DNA of 64,000 bases from Membranipora membranacea (Eukaryota > Bryozoa > Gymnolaemata > Cheilostomatida > Membraniporidae): positions 27,094,001 through 27,158,000 of the forward strand of contig OU612065.1 of the NCBI GenBank assembly GCA_914767715.1. The letters run 5' to 3'. The notes below the pieces were generated by a model. It was not told where the DNA came from and did not search any database. It saw only the letters and a list, made by a program, of their open reading frames with translations. Numbering within the stretch: position 1 is the first letter of the stretch; every line of letters begins with the position of its first letter. The translations under genes and the position numbers were made by a program. This document shows, piece after piece, positions 27,201 through 42,200 of the stretch.

Positions 27201-30200
27201 ACTCTTTGAAATACCTAACTGAATATATATCCGCAGACAAACATACCAGTTGAGTTTGAGTTCAGAGTTTTGCCACACTTCAGATTTGAGAGCTGCTTTG
27301 AGTAAAGTTACACATCTCTTAGATAATAACTCGCCTGGTGATCCAGCTGTAGCTGATGACTCATTCACCTGTAAAACAAAATTGAAAATAAATTTATATT
27401 ATAAAACATTGAAAATAATTTGTCTATTTATGCTATTCTTTGGCAGTACTAAAATATCAAAGTTGGAAGCAATAATTGAGTTCTTGTCAGTCTAATATCA
27501 ATACAACATTGAGTTCCTCATTGGGAATACTATGTTACACAAAGGAACAAACACATTTACAACCGGATGATTTTAATAAGGAATCGCACTTGTTTCCAAC
27601 ATGAGCAACTGAGAACCAAGTGGCAGCTTGATATCTCAGTCTTCAGACCAAAGCATTTACTTATGATTTTAACCAATGCTGAAAGTGACAGAATAAATCT
27701 GATATTACCTGACAGGCGATCCTGAGTAGAAAGTTAACTACAGCGTCACAGTAATGCTTCTCTATCGCCTTGTTGTTATTATCAGCAGTCAGAGGCTTCG
27801 CGATACTAGTCTGAAACCAAGATTATATCATAATATTATAGGTTATCAGTATTTCACAACATCGGACTAAACTGAACACCTTTGAGGAATTGATTCCAGT
27901 TTTTATTTCTGAGGTCTCCAAATGCGATTGGTTGCGATTGTCCATGAATAATTTTTCAAAAGTATTGATGGTCAAGTTTGCCACAAATTACTTTCTTATG
28001 GCACAAAATGTCATAACACAAACTATTTATAAACATACAGTTGGTGACGTGCTCGCTGACGAGGTGACAGCGGCGGGAACTTTAGGCTCCTCCTTCACAT
28101 CGACTACTTCTGGCGGGGGGTCAGCTTCATCCCCTCCTTTAACTCTCTGCATCTCCCACTTTATTATAACCTCAGCTATATCCACTGTCAGCTTACGATG
28201 CTCAACACTCGCCTATAAAGGAATGAGATATAACTTGAAGTTTTAGATACATGATGATGTTTCAACAATAGAAGAAACAAACTCGTTTCTACAGGGTTTA
28301 CAAACACCTACTTTCCTGAACCTCATGAATTGGCTTCAACAATTAGGAAATAGTTATGAACTTTTGACAAGTTCCTGCCATCCCCATTTGGATTACAGAA
28401 AAACATTTTATGTCTAAATATCTTCATTATTCAATGATATTAGTTTTATCCCTTCATATTCAACTAGTATGGCAGAATTGTCTCTATGGTCAACTGCAAT
28501 ATAGTAACTTGTAATGTGACAATATGTTATCATAGCTTCTTTCAAACACCTCAAAAAGCATAATGTGAGAAAACAAACGCACATATTTTAAATACAGCTA
28601 TGCTGGTGAAAGGAATCATGATAGACTTAATAGGTAAATTCGCGCCCTTGGTAACTATATTAAATAATCATTAATTATAATCATTTTCATGGGGAAATCC
28701 AACTGAATCCAACTTGAATTCAAGTTGTCTCCCTATTACCAATGAGGAGATAATTCTAAGTTTCATGTCAATATTGGTAATAGGGAGACAACTTGAATTC
28801 AAGTTGGATTCAGTTGGATTTCCCCATGAAAATGATTATAATTAATGATTATTTAATATAGTTACGAAGGGCGCGAATTTACTTGATAATAAATAACAAT
28901 AATAATGAATAATAATAAATAATATTAAGTCTATGGTTATAGTATAGCTCACCGATCCAGTAAAGGCCAATCTCTGCATACTTGTGACCATATGTTGTAC
29001 CAGTTGATGTCTGACTGGATAATATACTTTATTATGTCTCACTATAAGCTGCAGTATATGAGTAAGCTGGGCTACTGTGTGCCCTTCTTCTACTATAATC
29101 TTCTTAGTCCAGTGTATCAGCATACCCTAACAAACAATATAATACAATGTAATATAATATACAACAAACAATGAAGTCAACTAGGTGAATGTCGGGAAGC
29201 ATTTGTATAAGAATACAGCTATTTAGATTCTGGAATTACGTTATGGAGATGCAGAATGATGTTGCCAGAATTGATTGAAGACTATATCCTAAGGATTAAA
29301 CAAACCATTTCAAAAGTTTCACTCCTATTCCATTGTATATTATGGACAAAAATCACATCCATTTTTAGTTTTTATACATTTGCAGTGACAGAAAGTATGA
29401 TGTTTTATAAGTTAAAACTTACATTACCATCCTCCATCCTACCCGGCATAGCTGGAGTCAGTATATCCAGAGCCTGTCTGACTACAGTACGAGCCTCCAC
29501 AGCGTGTGCCTTGAGCAGACTATGGAACACCTGTAGTACTATCCTCTTATGTATGGCAAACTTAGCTATGATATGAGACAGGAGCAGGTGCCCATTGTAT
29601 TTGGTAGCTGGGTCTACACACGATTTGGCTAAAAGGCATGGCCAGGCAAAAGTCATCAGCCTTCTCAGTTTGTTACCCTGCCGCCTACAAAATCACACAT
29701 AACACATACATAGAAAGAAAGTCAGTAGTTTCAGACTGCAGCATACACCTTTCACGTCTCTTGATGTGCAAACACATGAAGGCGCAAAGTTATCCTTTGT
29801 ATAGCCTAGTATGTACAATTCTGACAGGGAAAAGAATTGTACTGAAGAATGCGAGCGTTAACAATTTACTTGTACGCATTAGAAGTAAACATATATTTGG
29901 CTCACTTGTTCGCGGCATCATGTATATGTGGTGAAGCTTGCTCTACAAGTAGACTAGAAAACTGCAGAAGTAGAATTCTCACGGCATCAGAACAGCCGAA
30001 TGGGTTATCAGGATCTATCACCTGCAAGACATAATCATATTTTATACATATTCAAGTCTCAGCCTTGTCGGAGTCCCTGTAAATCCTGATAATTTCTTAC
30101 AATGATAAGTGAAGCAGCTTAGATGGACCTCACAAACTAAGAGGGTAGACAAATTGAAGACTCAGCAATCTACTAATTGATATTGCGATGGAAATAAGAT

Positions 30201-33200
30201 TGCTACAGTCATCTTCCTTGTGATATCCCTTTTCATCCTGAGATAAATAATTTCTTATATTGCTATGAAAATCCAAATAAAGCAGTTATGTAAAAATGAT
30301 CAATTTACTATTAATAGATTTATTAGATGATGCAAAAAATGTTGTGAGATGTACACTAACTGACCTTGTTGATGAATACACTGATAACATTATCAGCGTT
30401 ATCCTGATCTGGAGCAGCAGGACCTCCTATCAGATCCTCACCTTTACCAGAATCAAACGCATTCTGGAAACATGGTATCAGAATATACTGCAGCATCTAC
30501 AACAATATATACATACACAAATATAAATATTTTATTATACTGTAATATATACATATATATATATATGTGAATATTATAAAAAAATACTTTATTGACACCT
30601 ATGCGTATATATATATTATGTGTCATGTTGCACAGGTGACGTGAAAATCCATTATATCAAAACCAATCTCAACCACAGGGTCTCTACACATACAAAGAAA
30701 GCAAACTGAGCAACAACCACTATCGTCTCCTCATTTAACATGTGAAGAAAACCACCAAAAAGAAGAATATGAACATCATTCACACATCAGCACTGCACAA
30801 TTTTACCTTTGCTTTCATTTCTTGAGAGTATTTCGCATCATGGAACAACTCAGCGAATTTGAAGAAGGCTGTTCTCTTCCATTCTACAGGGTAAGATTGT
30901 GCGACTGTCTCCTGGAGAAAATCCTTGAAGAACTGATACTGAGGCAGCAGATGAGAAGAGAAACATTTCAGCATCTGAAACAGCAGCTCTGTCTCATCAG
31001 TCGTTTTCCTGCCAGATTGTAAATAGTCAAATATGAATACGATAGGTGATATATGTTTCACATTTGAGATATAAAATCGATACCTGGGTGATGAAAAGAG
31101 TGCATATTGACCATAATTAATTGAGTCTAACCCAGCGACCCAGTGACCCAATGAGACAAACCCAAGCAAATTGAAAAACCGAGTTAGATTTTGAAGTAAA
31201 ATAAGATCATTGCTTCACATAAGTGACCATTTTGAGAATTACATGATAAGAACATGCAATGCTAGAATGATGCATTCTTATAATGTGGGAAATGAATTTT
31301 ATTGAACTAATTTTAAAACAATTGTAAATTGTGTCCTATACTGTTGGTGTACCTGAAAACTGTTGTTTTTTGGTTTATCCACACGCTGCTCAAGCATACA
31401 CTCCAATTCAGTCGGATGGAAAAGAATTTCAGAATAAACCTAGATACTGATACTAACTTGAAGTAAGCGAGGAGACATTTGACGATAAGTTTCGGTTCTC
31501 TCCAGGGTAGGCTGCCACCAGTATCTCTCCCGGTAGGAGTCTTCAGACTAGCAATCAACTTCCTGTGCTTTTCATGAAATGAGTCACTCGTCCAAATCTT
31601 CACCAAAACCTTCTCCTGGTGGAAAACAAGGACAATTTAATGCATATGATATTTTAATTTATATGATATAAGTTCATGTCTTTTTAATCACAGAAAGCAA
31701 AAAATCCATAACATACTAAAATATCAAAACAAATATTCTTGTGATAAGTTATGAATGTTGCAATTCCCTCACAGATCAATACCCAATATAACACAGGAGG
31801 ACAGTCAGGCCCATCGGATGGTCAAACGTGAAAGCTAGAAAGGTCATGAAAGGTAAACCTATGTAGCAGAAATTGGTCCTCCAAAGGGCTACACGTGACA
31901 CCCCAGTCCTAAATGACCAGATGCCTGAATTAATTTTCATCATGCAAGAAAAGGTCCAACATCCCTGATTACTCCATACAACTTACTATATCATCGTTGG
32001 TCTTTATCCAGCCGGCATCATACTTAGTGATGATATGTATAAGCTGTATAGCTATATACTGATGTTCCTCTTTGAGATCGGTGTTAGTAATAATACTAGT
32101 CATACCAGCCTGCTGTGTCTAATAAAAAAAGAGAGAAAATTTTGACAATTGAATATTTTCTGACGCAGGGAACAAAAAAGTAGCTGCAATGGCTGTCATT
32201 TATGGATACTTATGAGTTGCCTGACTCTATATATATGCGTTCAATGAGTCTACAAAGTACCGTTTCTGCCTTCGAAGAGGATTGGAGCAATCTAAAATGT
32301 TAAAAAGTCATTCTGGAGAGTGAAATTCAGCCATCAAAACGGTAGAATCATGACTCTCTCAATAAAGGTTGGGTTTTTCTCCCTAAATATTCTATATCTA
32401 CTCACCACCGCTGCTGTAGGGGACTGGAGTAGGTCAGATATCTTCTGTGTTTGTTTGGCGAGAATCTCTCTGAACTTTTCTCCGTGTTCCTTATCTTTGA
32501 TCTCAGAGAGGAATACCCGAGTAAAGTGATGATCATTCAGATAGGCATCAGTGAGGAACAGCTCTACTGTCTCTTTTGGGAACTTGATGAGGAATTTGAA
32601 CAATGGTTCATGGAATGGGCTGCCAGCCTGAAAGATATAATATAACATAAATTGAATGTAGATAAAGTTCAAATGATAGAATTATTGTGTCCCTATACTG
32701 CGCTTTTTGGTGCAAAGTTTAAATATCCCTCTAGTTTTCAAAATCCATGCGCAAACTATGCAGTAACAAAAAAACGAAATCTTATTTCTGTTAATTGCAC
32801 TATTCAAAACCAAATAGAAGAGAAAAGCTCAATAAATGAACTGCCAAAGTTGAGCAGCAGGCCTACCAAAAAAAAGGCAACTGCCCAACACGAAAAATGC
32901 CAAAACTAGCACGCTCAACTTCTGCTTACCTCGATGTAGAGACTCTTTTCTCCTTTGAGAGTGGCTGTTGTGAGTGGCTCAATGATTTTACTGGTAGCAG
33001 CAGGTATGAGATGGTAGATATTTATTATAGCAGCGCATGTCTTGATGTCCATCGGTATGACCTGACCGTTAGTCTGACCCGCTCCATTAGCCACACCACG
33101 AGACTGTCGGCTGTTTTGAGCGTGAACAGCAACCTCCAGCTTCTTCTTCAATAGTGTCTGTAAAGACAATCATATTATTTGAGGCAGTCAGAAATTGTGG

Positions 33201-36200
33201 GGTCTGTGATTGCAAAGGAGTCGTCAAACCTTACAAAATGTTTGCATATTGTTTGTTTTGTATTTATTCTCGTCGTACTATCACCTACACTTGGCCACTT
33301 CCTTCATTTAGTCATGTGCCTGGCACTGGCAATATTGCTCCACATCACGAAGGAAAACAGTAGAGTACAATGTCATCAGAAAAATTCCCAAGTATCAAGG
33401 TATCGAAGACCAAGCTAGAAAATTCCTCATACCAGGTAGTGAGGTAGACCGAACAATACGTAGACTCAAACTTATATTATCCAACATCATACCAGTAGCT
33501 GATCACAGAGTTTCTCGTTGAATGTATTAGGGAAGAGCTGAGTTAGACTTGTAAGTCTCTGTATGACGTTTAGTGTTAGATTCCTGTAGTCTCCTAGCAT
33601 GTTGAGCAGCGCCCTCATTGCTGTATGCACCTGATCCATCTCCATCTGGAAACCTCCTATAAACTTCTTCATACACTCGTGAGCCGCCTTCTGCAGCTCG
33701 TTGTTTGTTGAGTTGAGCTCTTTGTAGAGAACATTGAATATTTTCTCTCTCATCGATGAGATATAATGGCATGCTGACAAGGCACCTAAAGCAAAAATGG
33801 ATAGAAGAGGATGGTTAATTTTGAGTGGTCAAAAAACGTATTGTGCAAACAAGGCCCTTTACACTACCTCCCCAACAAAAAAATTGCATCACCAAAAACT
33901 TTCACAATATTTACGTCTTTGATAGCTTATGCTTCAATAGCAAGAATTCCACAACAATTTCTTGTACTGTGGTTGAATCACAGCTGGTAGGAAATATGCC
34001 AAGCTCTCCAGTTTACAGGGTATATCAAGGTGTATACCATGCTTCCACAATAAACAACTTAAAACATTTATCTTGAGGTTTCAAAATGAAACCTGCCATT
34101 GAGCAGATAATGATGACACTCACGTAGTCCACTCTTTCTGAGAGGTACCAGGTTTTTCACAGATTTATAGCAGGGTAACTTTAGCAGCGCAGTGTCCTCC
34201 GCCTCGCAGATACTCAGTAAATCTGTGAAGAATACTTTGTGTTCTACAATATCCAAGTCTATGGTGAAAAGCTTCGGCTCCAGTGTGGTGCAGAATGTAT
34301 TCCCATCCTACAAAAGAAATGTAATGTAATGGCACAAGTTGTTTGAAGATCGTATGACTCGCAATTCAAATGCCTAATTTAATACTAAGTCAGAGACCAT
34401 GAGGACCCTCTAACTGATGAAAATGTCCTAAAACTGCCCCTAGATAAAGATATTGGAGTGAAGGGAAAGACCTTGATGAACCCAAAAACGCAATAGTTTT
34501 ACTAATATTGAATGGCATATTACAAAGGATAATTGTTGACATTAGCATTATTTTGCCCAAAGGTCAAGGTCATTGCTTACCATGAGTCCGATCTGTGCGT
34601 TAGCTGGTTGATGCCTAAGTAAATGTTTCTTAGGAGGAACCATATCCTGAAGGACATCTTTGTGGGGCTCCATAACAGCTGTGACTGTGATATTTCGGGC
34701 CTCGGCCATCACTCGCAATCCATGCATAGCCTGCAATGAACGGTATGTCGCTGGTCAATTTAATCACATTTTGATCTATCTACTTACAATGAATATAATA
34801 TCACTGCAGTACAACATGGACTTTCCTCGTCCAAGTGTACAGGGGTATTTTATTCAAGATCTTTATTACGACCACTAGCATTTGTCTTGTAAAGCATGAT
34901 CTTTGCTTCAAAGTTTCCCATATCAAGGGCTCTCAACCTTCTAATCCGTATCACATTTGTTCCTAGATTGAGCTAGCTCTGTTTTCACAGCTCTGCACAA
35001 CAGAAATATATGACATATGATATACATACCTGTTCTCTGACGAGCGTATTCGGGCTGGTAACTTGTCTCACAAGCTCATGTGAGACGTCGTGTAGCGATT
35101 TCTTCTGGACATCGATCAGACCTGAATCTGAGCTGTCTACCTCTGTGGCACAAAGTCTGAGCATCTGCTCAAAGTTACTCCTAGCCATATCCAGAGCTCC
35201 ACTCGACACCTGAAAACAGAGTGCAAACTAATGGGCTGTGGTAACAACATTCCCAGAATGCAACTTTGGACTGAATTTTCGAAAATTATCCATATTGAAG
35301 TCACAATTCAATAACTTTTCCTTGACCTGTTTACTATATTTTTTTCTGACAATGCATTATGGGGAATTCCTTTGCCTGCAATATTTCTGATCACTCAATG
35401 ATACAGCACTGCTTGTATGGAATTCAGTGTGTATAATATCATTCTTTAATATCAAGCTAAGATAGCAAATTATTATAAATTCAGAAGACTTTGGAATATC
35501 AAACATTGAGCACGTAAGGGTTAGGAGAATTAATAACACACCTCAGAAGTTAGGTCCATCATGACAAACACCAGTGCCTTGAGGAACATGAACTGATGTT
35601 GTAGAATCCAACGTCTTCCCATTCTCTCAAACATGAACTTTATAGCAGTGCATCCTCCTAGCTTAGAGTACCAGGCCCTCTCGTAGCACAGCGCACACAT
35701 CTTATCAGCCATATACACAAACAGCGGGAGCTGACAGGCACGCTCCTTACTGCCCATAATACATGTGGCAGTTTCCAGAATAAGAACTAAGGCTATCTGT
35801 GCTGGCTTACACAGCTCTTTTTCTTCATCACCCATCACAGTTGCTAGAGCGTCTGCAAAAATGTTAATGAGCAAAAATAAATTAAGTTTTTCATGATATA
35901 ACGGTTTGGTATTTGATTAAAGTACCAGGTCACATAAACACAATGTATAAAGCAATATTGGTTCTGCTGCTCATGACTATTAAAATGTGCTGGTAATAAA
36001 AACAATCATGGTAAAATCAACATCTATGTCTTGATACGCAATCAAGTGTAGCCCTGTAAAAGGGTTAAGTATTGGGGACCTTGGTGGGACATGAAGCTTG
36101 ACTTTTTTCATTCAAGATAACAACACAACCCATTCAGCATATGATCATAGTATCGTACTTACCTATCAGTACATAGGCATCAGTGCCCTGTAGTTTAGTA

Positions 36201-39200
36201 CACTTATCTCCGAGCATGAATGGTCCTGCCTGCTGGGCCACTAGAGCCATTGTGAAATGTCTGACAAACGATGCCATAAACTGGACCACTCCGCTCTGCA
36301 GCTCCTTGATTGCAGCAGCCACTGAAAACACAAACAAGGGAATGCAAAATAAACCTAAGTAAAGTGATTATACGTTTATGGGCAATTCAATCATCTGTAT
36401 CATTATACATTTTTTATCAAACTTATGCGTTTCAGTAATCACAAGCATCATTGTGTACTGATGAAATTCTCATAATATAGCTATAAAAAAATCTTAAAAA
36501 AGCTTTGAAGATGCTCTCAACACGCTGCTTATTCACTAAGGATTGCTTATATGACATCACACATATTAGACAAAGCTCTACGGTTCAGAGTTAACCTCAC
36601 ACTGGTCAATCCCACAATGATCGTTAATTTGACTATGGTGCCATCAATGAACTAGACCTTAGGTTTAGTTCATTGGTGCCATAGTATTTTTACTTTCGGA
36701 ACCTTCCTAACATTTGGTTGGGCAGTGGCAAAAATCTAAATCCACCCCTTTCACTCACCGAACATAGCGCTGATAGCCTTCTGCATGACCTCTCTGATAT
36801 GCGGGTCCGTGCACTCATACAGGTTATGAGTATTCAGGCTTTGTATTGGCCCGTCGTGGAAGTTATGATGTACAAGCAGATGTGATAGAGTTGTCTTATC
36901 ATCGTCCAGATTAACAGCCGACACAAGGAAGCACTTGATAAGCTGCCAGGCATGCTTACGATAGAACATGTCTGTGTTAGTAGCCTTCAGAGCTTGCAGT
37001 GCGCACTCAACAGACTAAAATCAAGATTAGGATAAAACTGTCAATAAAACCATTTTGTTACTAAAACAATGCATATATGTAATAATGTAGCCTAAAGCCT
37101 TTATTATAAGTCATTGTCTCATTTGAAGTTTCTACCATATTCTAGTTTTTATTCACAGATCAACTTTTGGGCCAAACATTACAGATAAAATATCAGCAAG
37201 AAAATTCAAAATCAACAGTAGGCCAATACTTGCTATATGTTTGTGTTTAATGTGTTCAAAGCTGAATATGTTATGCACATGTAATACCTTTTCCACAGGT
37301 AGCTGTATGGCTTGTTTACAATCCTGGAAGTGAACAGTTATAGAGGGTCCAGCCAGTGGTCTGGTATTGAATGTCAGACCCTGTGGCTCTCTGAGCATCT
37401 TACGATTACCACCTCCAAACTTTCCCAATACTCTAAACGCCACATGAGCAATACTATCATTACTGTTCCTCAAACATCTCCATAGAGCCTACAAGAGAAA
37501 ACCATATCAATCAATGACGAACACTGTTGGTATTCTGATCATCAAAGAAGCAGCAAAATCGTTAACCTTTTAATCTAAATGCAACCATGGGGGAGAGATT
37601 AGAGACAATTAAAAATATCGCAATCCCAACATCATTAAGAAAAATCAATCACATTTATCCATTCAGAGCCACTACCGCATATAGATTTGAGTTAAAATGA
37701 GACCTGGGTCAGAGTTAGAAGATACCATTTATCTCAAGACCATGTTTTTGATCAGAACACATAGCTACCGTCCATGTAAGTTTCCAAAATCCTCGGTGAA
37801 TACAATGAGCAGATTGTCATACTATAAATACCTGCATGAGATCAGCTCTCACAGGCTGTATATGATCATACAGGAAATCAGGCTGAAGATTATCTACACA
37901 TAGCTCAAGTGTCCTCAGTCCCTGTGATATCAGTGTCTGTGATCCATTGAGGGCAGATACCAGTGGGTCCATTAGCATAGGCAGGTAAGGCAGTAGAGAA
38001 CTCAGTCTAACAGGTACCGTGAGACACAACTCCACAAATAAATCCTTCATGTGCTGCTTGTGTAAGCCTGATTGTAGACTGTTCAGACCTAAAGGAATTA
38101 ATTACATGCTATATCTGTGGCATATTATGGTGTTGTCTAGTGTCTAGAGTGCACTGTCCAGAGTAGCAGATAGGTCCTCTAGCAAAGTCATAGACAATGA
38201 AGTCAACAACAGTTATTTTATTTATTTATTGCGTTTAATCCAAGTGGACGCATGTAAAAATCACCTAACTATTAGGGTCATTCAGTGGGAGCCAAGTCTT
38301 TGAATGATCATATTTCATGTTTTTATATGCAATGATAATTTGAATTTGCCTTAGGCCTATAATAAATTTTTATGTGTGAAACTACAGCACGGGCTCACAG
38401 AACCTAGTAAAACTAAAATTTTCTCTATAATGAGGAGACAACTTCTGTGTTTTCAATTGAACATTGATTCTACGTTTATTTTGATTGTTGGTTCACCTTG
38501 TAATAGATCAGGGAGCAGTGGTAAGAACTCCTGATAGAGTAGATCATGACTACCACCTCCTATACTCCTGAACAAAGCTCTGAGTAAGAGGAAGTAGTTA
38601 TAAGGCTCTTTGGCTGTCATTGCTAACTCCATCGACCTGTTGACTATCGTGTGCAGGTGAGGCTACAATAAGTGAGAATGAAGTCAATACACACTGTAAG
38701 AGAGCAATATATACCGTAGTAGGCGGCATTAACAAAAGCCGTTGGATGCAGGTTCGCATCACAAAACTCGTATAATCCTCTTCAACTCTTAAGAGCCAGA
38801 CAAAGGTCTGGTGAGATGTTCCGATTGTATGCATTTTGAGTTTTGAGTCACTGTCCGCTCATCGGAAAGTGGGAACAACCAGAATGCAGCAGATTGCACC
38901 GAGATTGATCTATGTAAGGCTAACGTCACAAATTTGAAAGAAAATTCATAACTGAGTTACCTTGAGCATCTGTTCATTCTCGTTGGCAAACAGTGAGACA
39001 GAGCCGAAGACGAGCTTGAATAGTTTGAGATAGAGGTTAGACCTCTCCATAGAAGACGATCCCATCTCCTCTAATCTAGCCAATAGATACTCCACTAGTA
39101 TCGTAGCAAATGTCGCAGATGTGGTGACGTTTGCCAGGAATGAGTTAGCTACGATCTGTAGTGCATAGTTATTGTAGATTCTCTCTACCATGTAGTCGAT

Positions 39201-42200
39201 AGTTACAGAGAATATCTCCTTGAAGGTCAGTGGATTCATTAAAGTAAACTGCGAAAAATTAGGCAGAATATCATTTTAGATAATATGCAACAATACACAA
39301 CAATATACAATGATATACAGGTATACAACATGCAAACTGTAATATCACTCGCGAGTTGAGGTAAACATCATGATCATCTATATATCATATCATGGTAAGT
39401 TACTTGAGTTGATTGGATTCGGTATATCAATGATGTAGCCTACGTAACTTTGACATGCTGCTCAGTGGGGTACATGTTTTTTATCACACCTGGCTAGGCC
39501 CTCAACATAATCATAAAATATCCATAAGTGTATATGTTCGAGGGTGCAAACTTGATTGATGACTCACCACCCCGGCAAAGTGTTCCAGCACTTCTTTCTC
39601 CTCTTTAGTTTTGACAGTAGCCACAGCAGCGGGCCTCACACACGTTTGCCCTGAGGTGTTCACTGTTATTGTGTAGATATCCAGAGCTTTCAGGGCGTAC
39701 TTTACCAATCGTACAAATACCAACGTCTCCTGCAACCAACAATATATGTCAATCATAATTCAGGTAAAGCATGCATAGGAATTAAATTAAAAAATGTGAG
39801 GTATTTTCACAGCTAGTTTAGTGCAAACCTAAGATTTATCATGGATATATGTTCAGATAAACATCAATGTTTTCTGTCATCAAATTTTTGCACAACATTG
39901 TCTACAATTTCAGACACAACAATTCCAGGTCTAATTTCATTTTATTTCAAGAGCAATCAACAACTAAATATTCCATAAATGTAAAAGCCAAGATCAGCGC
40001 ATCTCACCTTGGGATGAAACTGTTTGGTGGTGACCATGGTTGTATCAGTATTAGGTGATTTACAGGAGGCAGTCCCCCATGTGATAGTCTTAGCTCCACA
40101 AACCAGCGTCTTCACCAAACTTCTACAGTCACTTACAGAGAAACTGGCACTCTAAAATAAGAAAATTATAGGTTAATATCACACATAATAATAATTAGTC
40201 TTATTACTAGGTCCATACATAGGATTGCCAAAGAAAACATGTCAGTTTATCAAAGAGCATTTCATACATAATGGTGGACACATTGATATAAGTTATCGTT
40301 GGATAAAATTGAATAAGGCATGATTGTGGGTAGCCCATAATGCTTGTTGCAATTACTTGTGGCATTGGGTCAAGGAAAACATACATAGGGGTTGTTGAGT
40401 AGGGGGATGTGGTGCAAGAATTTGTGAGCTCAAACCAGGGACTAATGGGCCTGAATTCCAGAATACCCATTATCAGGTTACAGGGGTACAGCTGTTATCT
40501 AGAACGGTGTATATGAAACTGTAGAATGCAGGTTTACAGTTGAATTGTGGGATGTTGTAATTAAGCCCAATTGATCTATATCAGATATCAGATTGTTATC
40601 ACACCATGAACTCATAAGAAGGTACCATATACTTAATATAGACTATAGACAATATAGTATATTTTGTCTATGGTAGGTACCAACCTTGTCATCTTTATCA
40701 CTGCTGCTGCTGCTGCTGTTTCCAGTCACAGACTCCATCACACTTTTCTGTGCCCCGTTTCCTCCCCCACTGACACTGCTCGGGGGCTTAGTGTCATCAT
40801 TAGGTGACGAGGGCGTAGTCACATCTCCTCCACCCCCTGATGAAGCAGTTGTAGAGGCAGCAGTAGCGGTTATGGCGGGGGTTCTATCCGACAACTTACC
40901 ATCAGCTCCTATCTGCTTACATTTCGCCAGTAAAGCAGGTAGTTGCTGCTCAGCGATAGATTTAAATTTGAGCACATACACATCCAACATGTGCATGAGC
41001 AACTCACGACCCTGTAATGGCAAAATAAACATATTACTTGGCCTGTAATACTTTCAAATCAGCGCTGTACAACATAAAGAGTAAAATCATTACCCGCCAA
41101 CATCCAAACCTAAACCTTCCACATATCTCTAACATTAACGACTGAACCGCAGCAGTACAAGCCTTGCCGTAGTAACGTGGTCATAGAGTTGAACAATTGC
41201 CAGTTGTCAAATAGAAAATACGCATCAACAGAGGCTAAGCAACTCTAATACATACATATTGTTTTCTTATCACAGAGAACGGCAATCATCTTAGACCCCT
41301 ATATATATATATATATATATATATACGTTTGTTGGCAACCAAAGTCATCTCAGAAGAAATTTTTTGTACCCAGTGCCAGAGAAAAATAAAAAACACAAAT
41401 AAAACGAAAATTGACACATTCAAAAATTCGAACTCACATTGCCATTTTCTTGATCGCTCTTAGTCCTTATACTTTCCACAAGATTGAGCAGAAGTTTACA
41501 GGACATGGTCTGTATGCTGCTGATCAGAGAGTCATCGTGTATATTCTTAGAGAACAGGTCGACAGCGAGGGCAAGGTCGGTCATGGGCAGACTGTGCCTC
41601 ACGTGGTGGACCAGATCAGCCAGTGTACTGTACGCTAGAGGCTTCATAGACTCATGAGCCGTCCACCCGCTGCCTATCAGTATATCCTCGTCAAACAGGC
41701 GAGAGATATGTCCCACAAATCCTGGAAAACAAACAGGTAAGATTATGACTTTGGAAATATATCTGTACACACATTTAAATTGAATGAGTTATGTAGAAGT
41801 TTCTTTCAATAAGAAAGAGCAATGCTCATCTAAAGCAAATTAACACTATCACTTCGCTCAAAATTATCGCTCACTTGGTCTTTCAATGAGACAAATTTGT
41901 TCCCAACTCACTCACTCACTCAGAATGTATACAGTTCCGTCAATGAGTAAGCAATTTGTCTGACTGAGTGATCAGATTGCCATTCTGGTTGTTTCTAATT
42001 GAAAGACCCTTGAGGGACAAGCGATGATGTCTTACTCTTACTGAGTTCTTCCTCTGAGCAATGGAGTACATGATTGTGGAGAACAGCATATGGCTGACCA
42101 GGTTGGACCTCAAACAAAAGTCAATCATGATTATGAATAACCATACCCTTAGTAATAACAACGAAAAAAACCAATTATATAATAAATAGTCACAATTATT

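Noticed and set aside
40686-41048. 120-codon plus-strand open frame, Ser/Pro rich
   Set aside because: It is the antisense of the low-complexity part of TRRAP exon 11.
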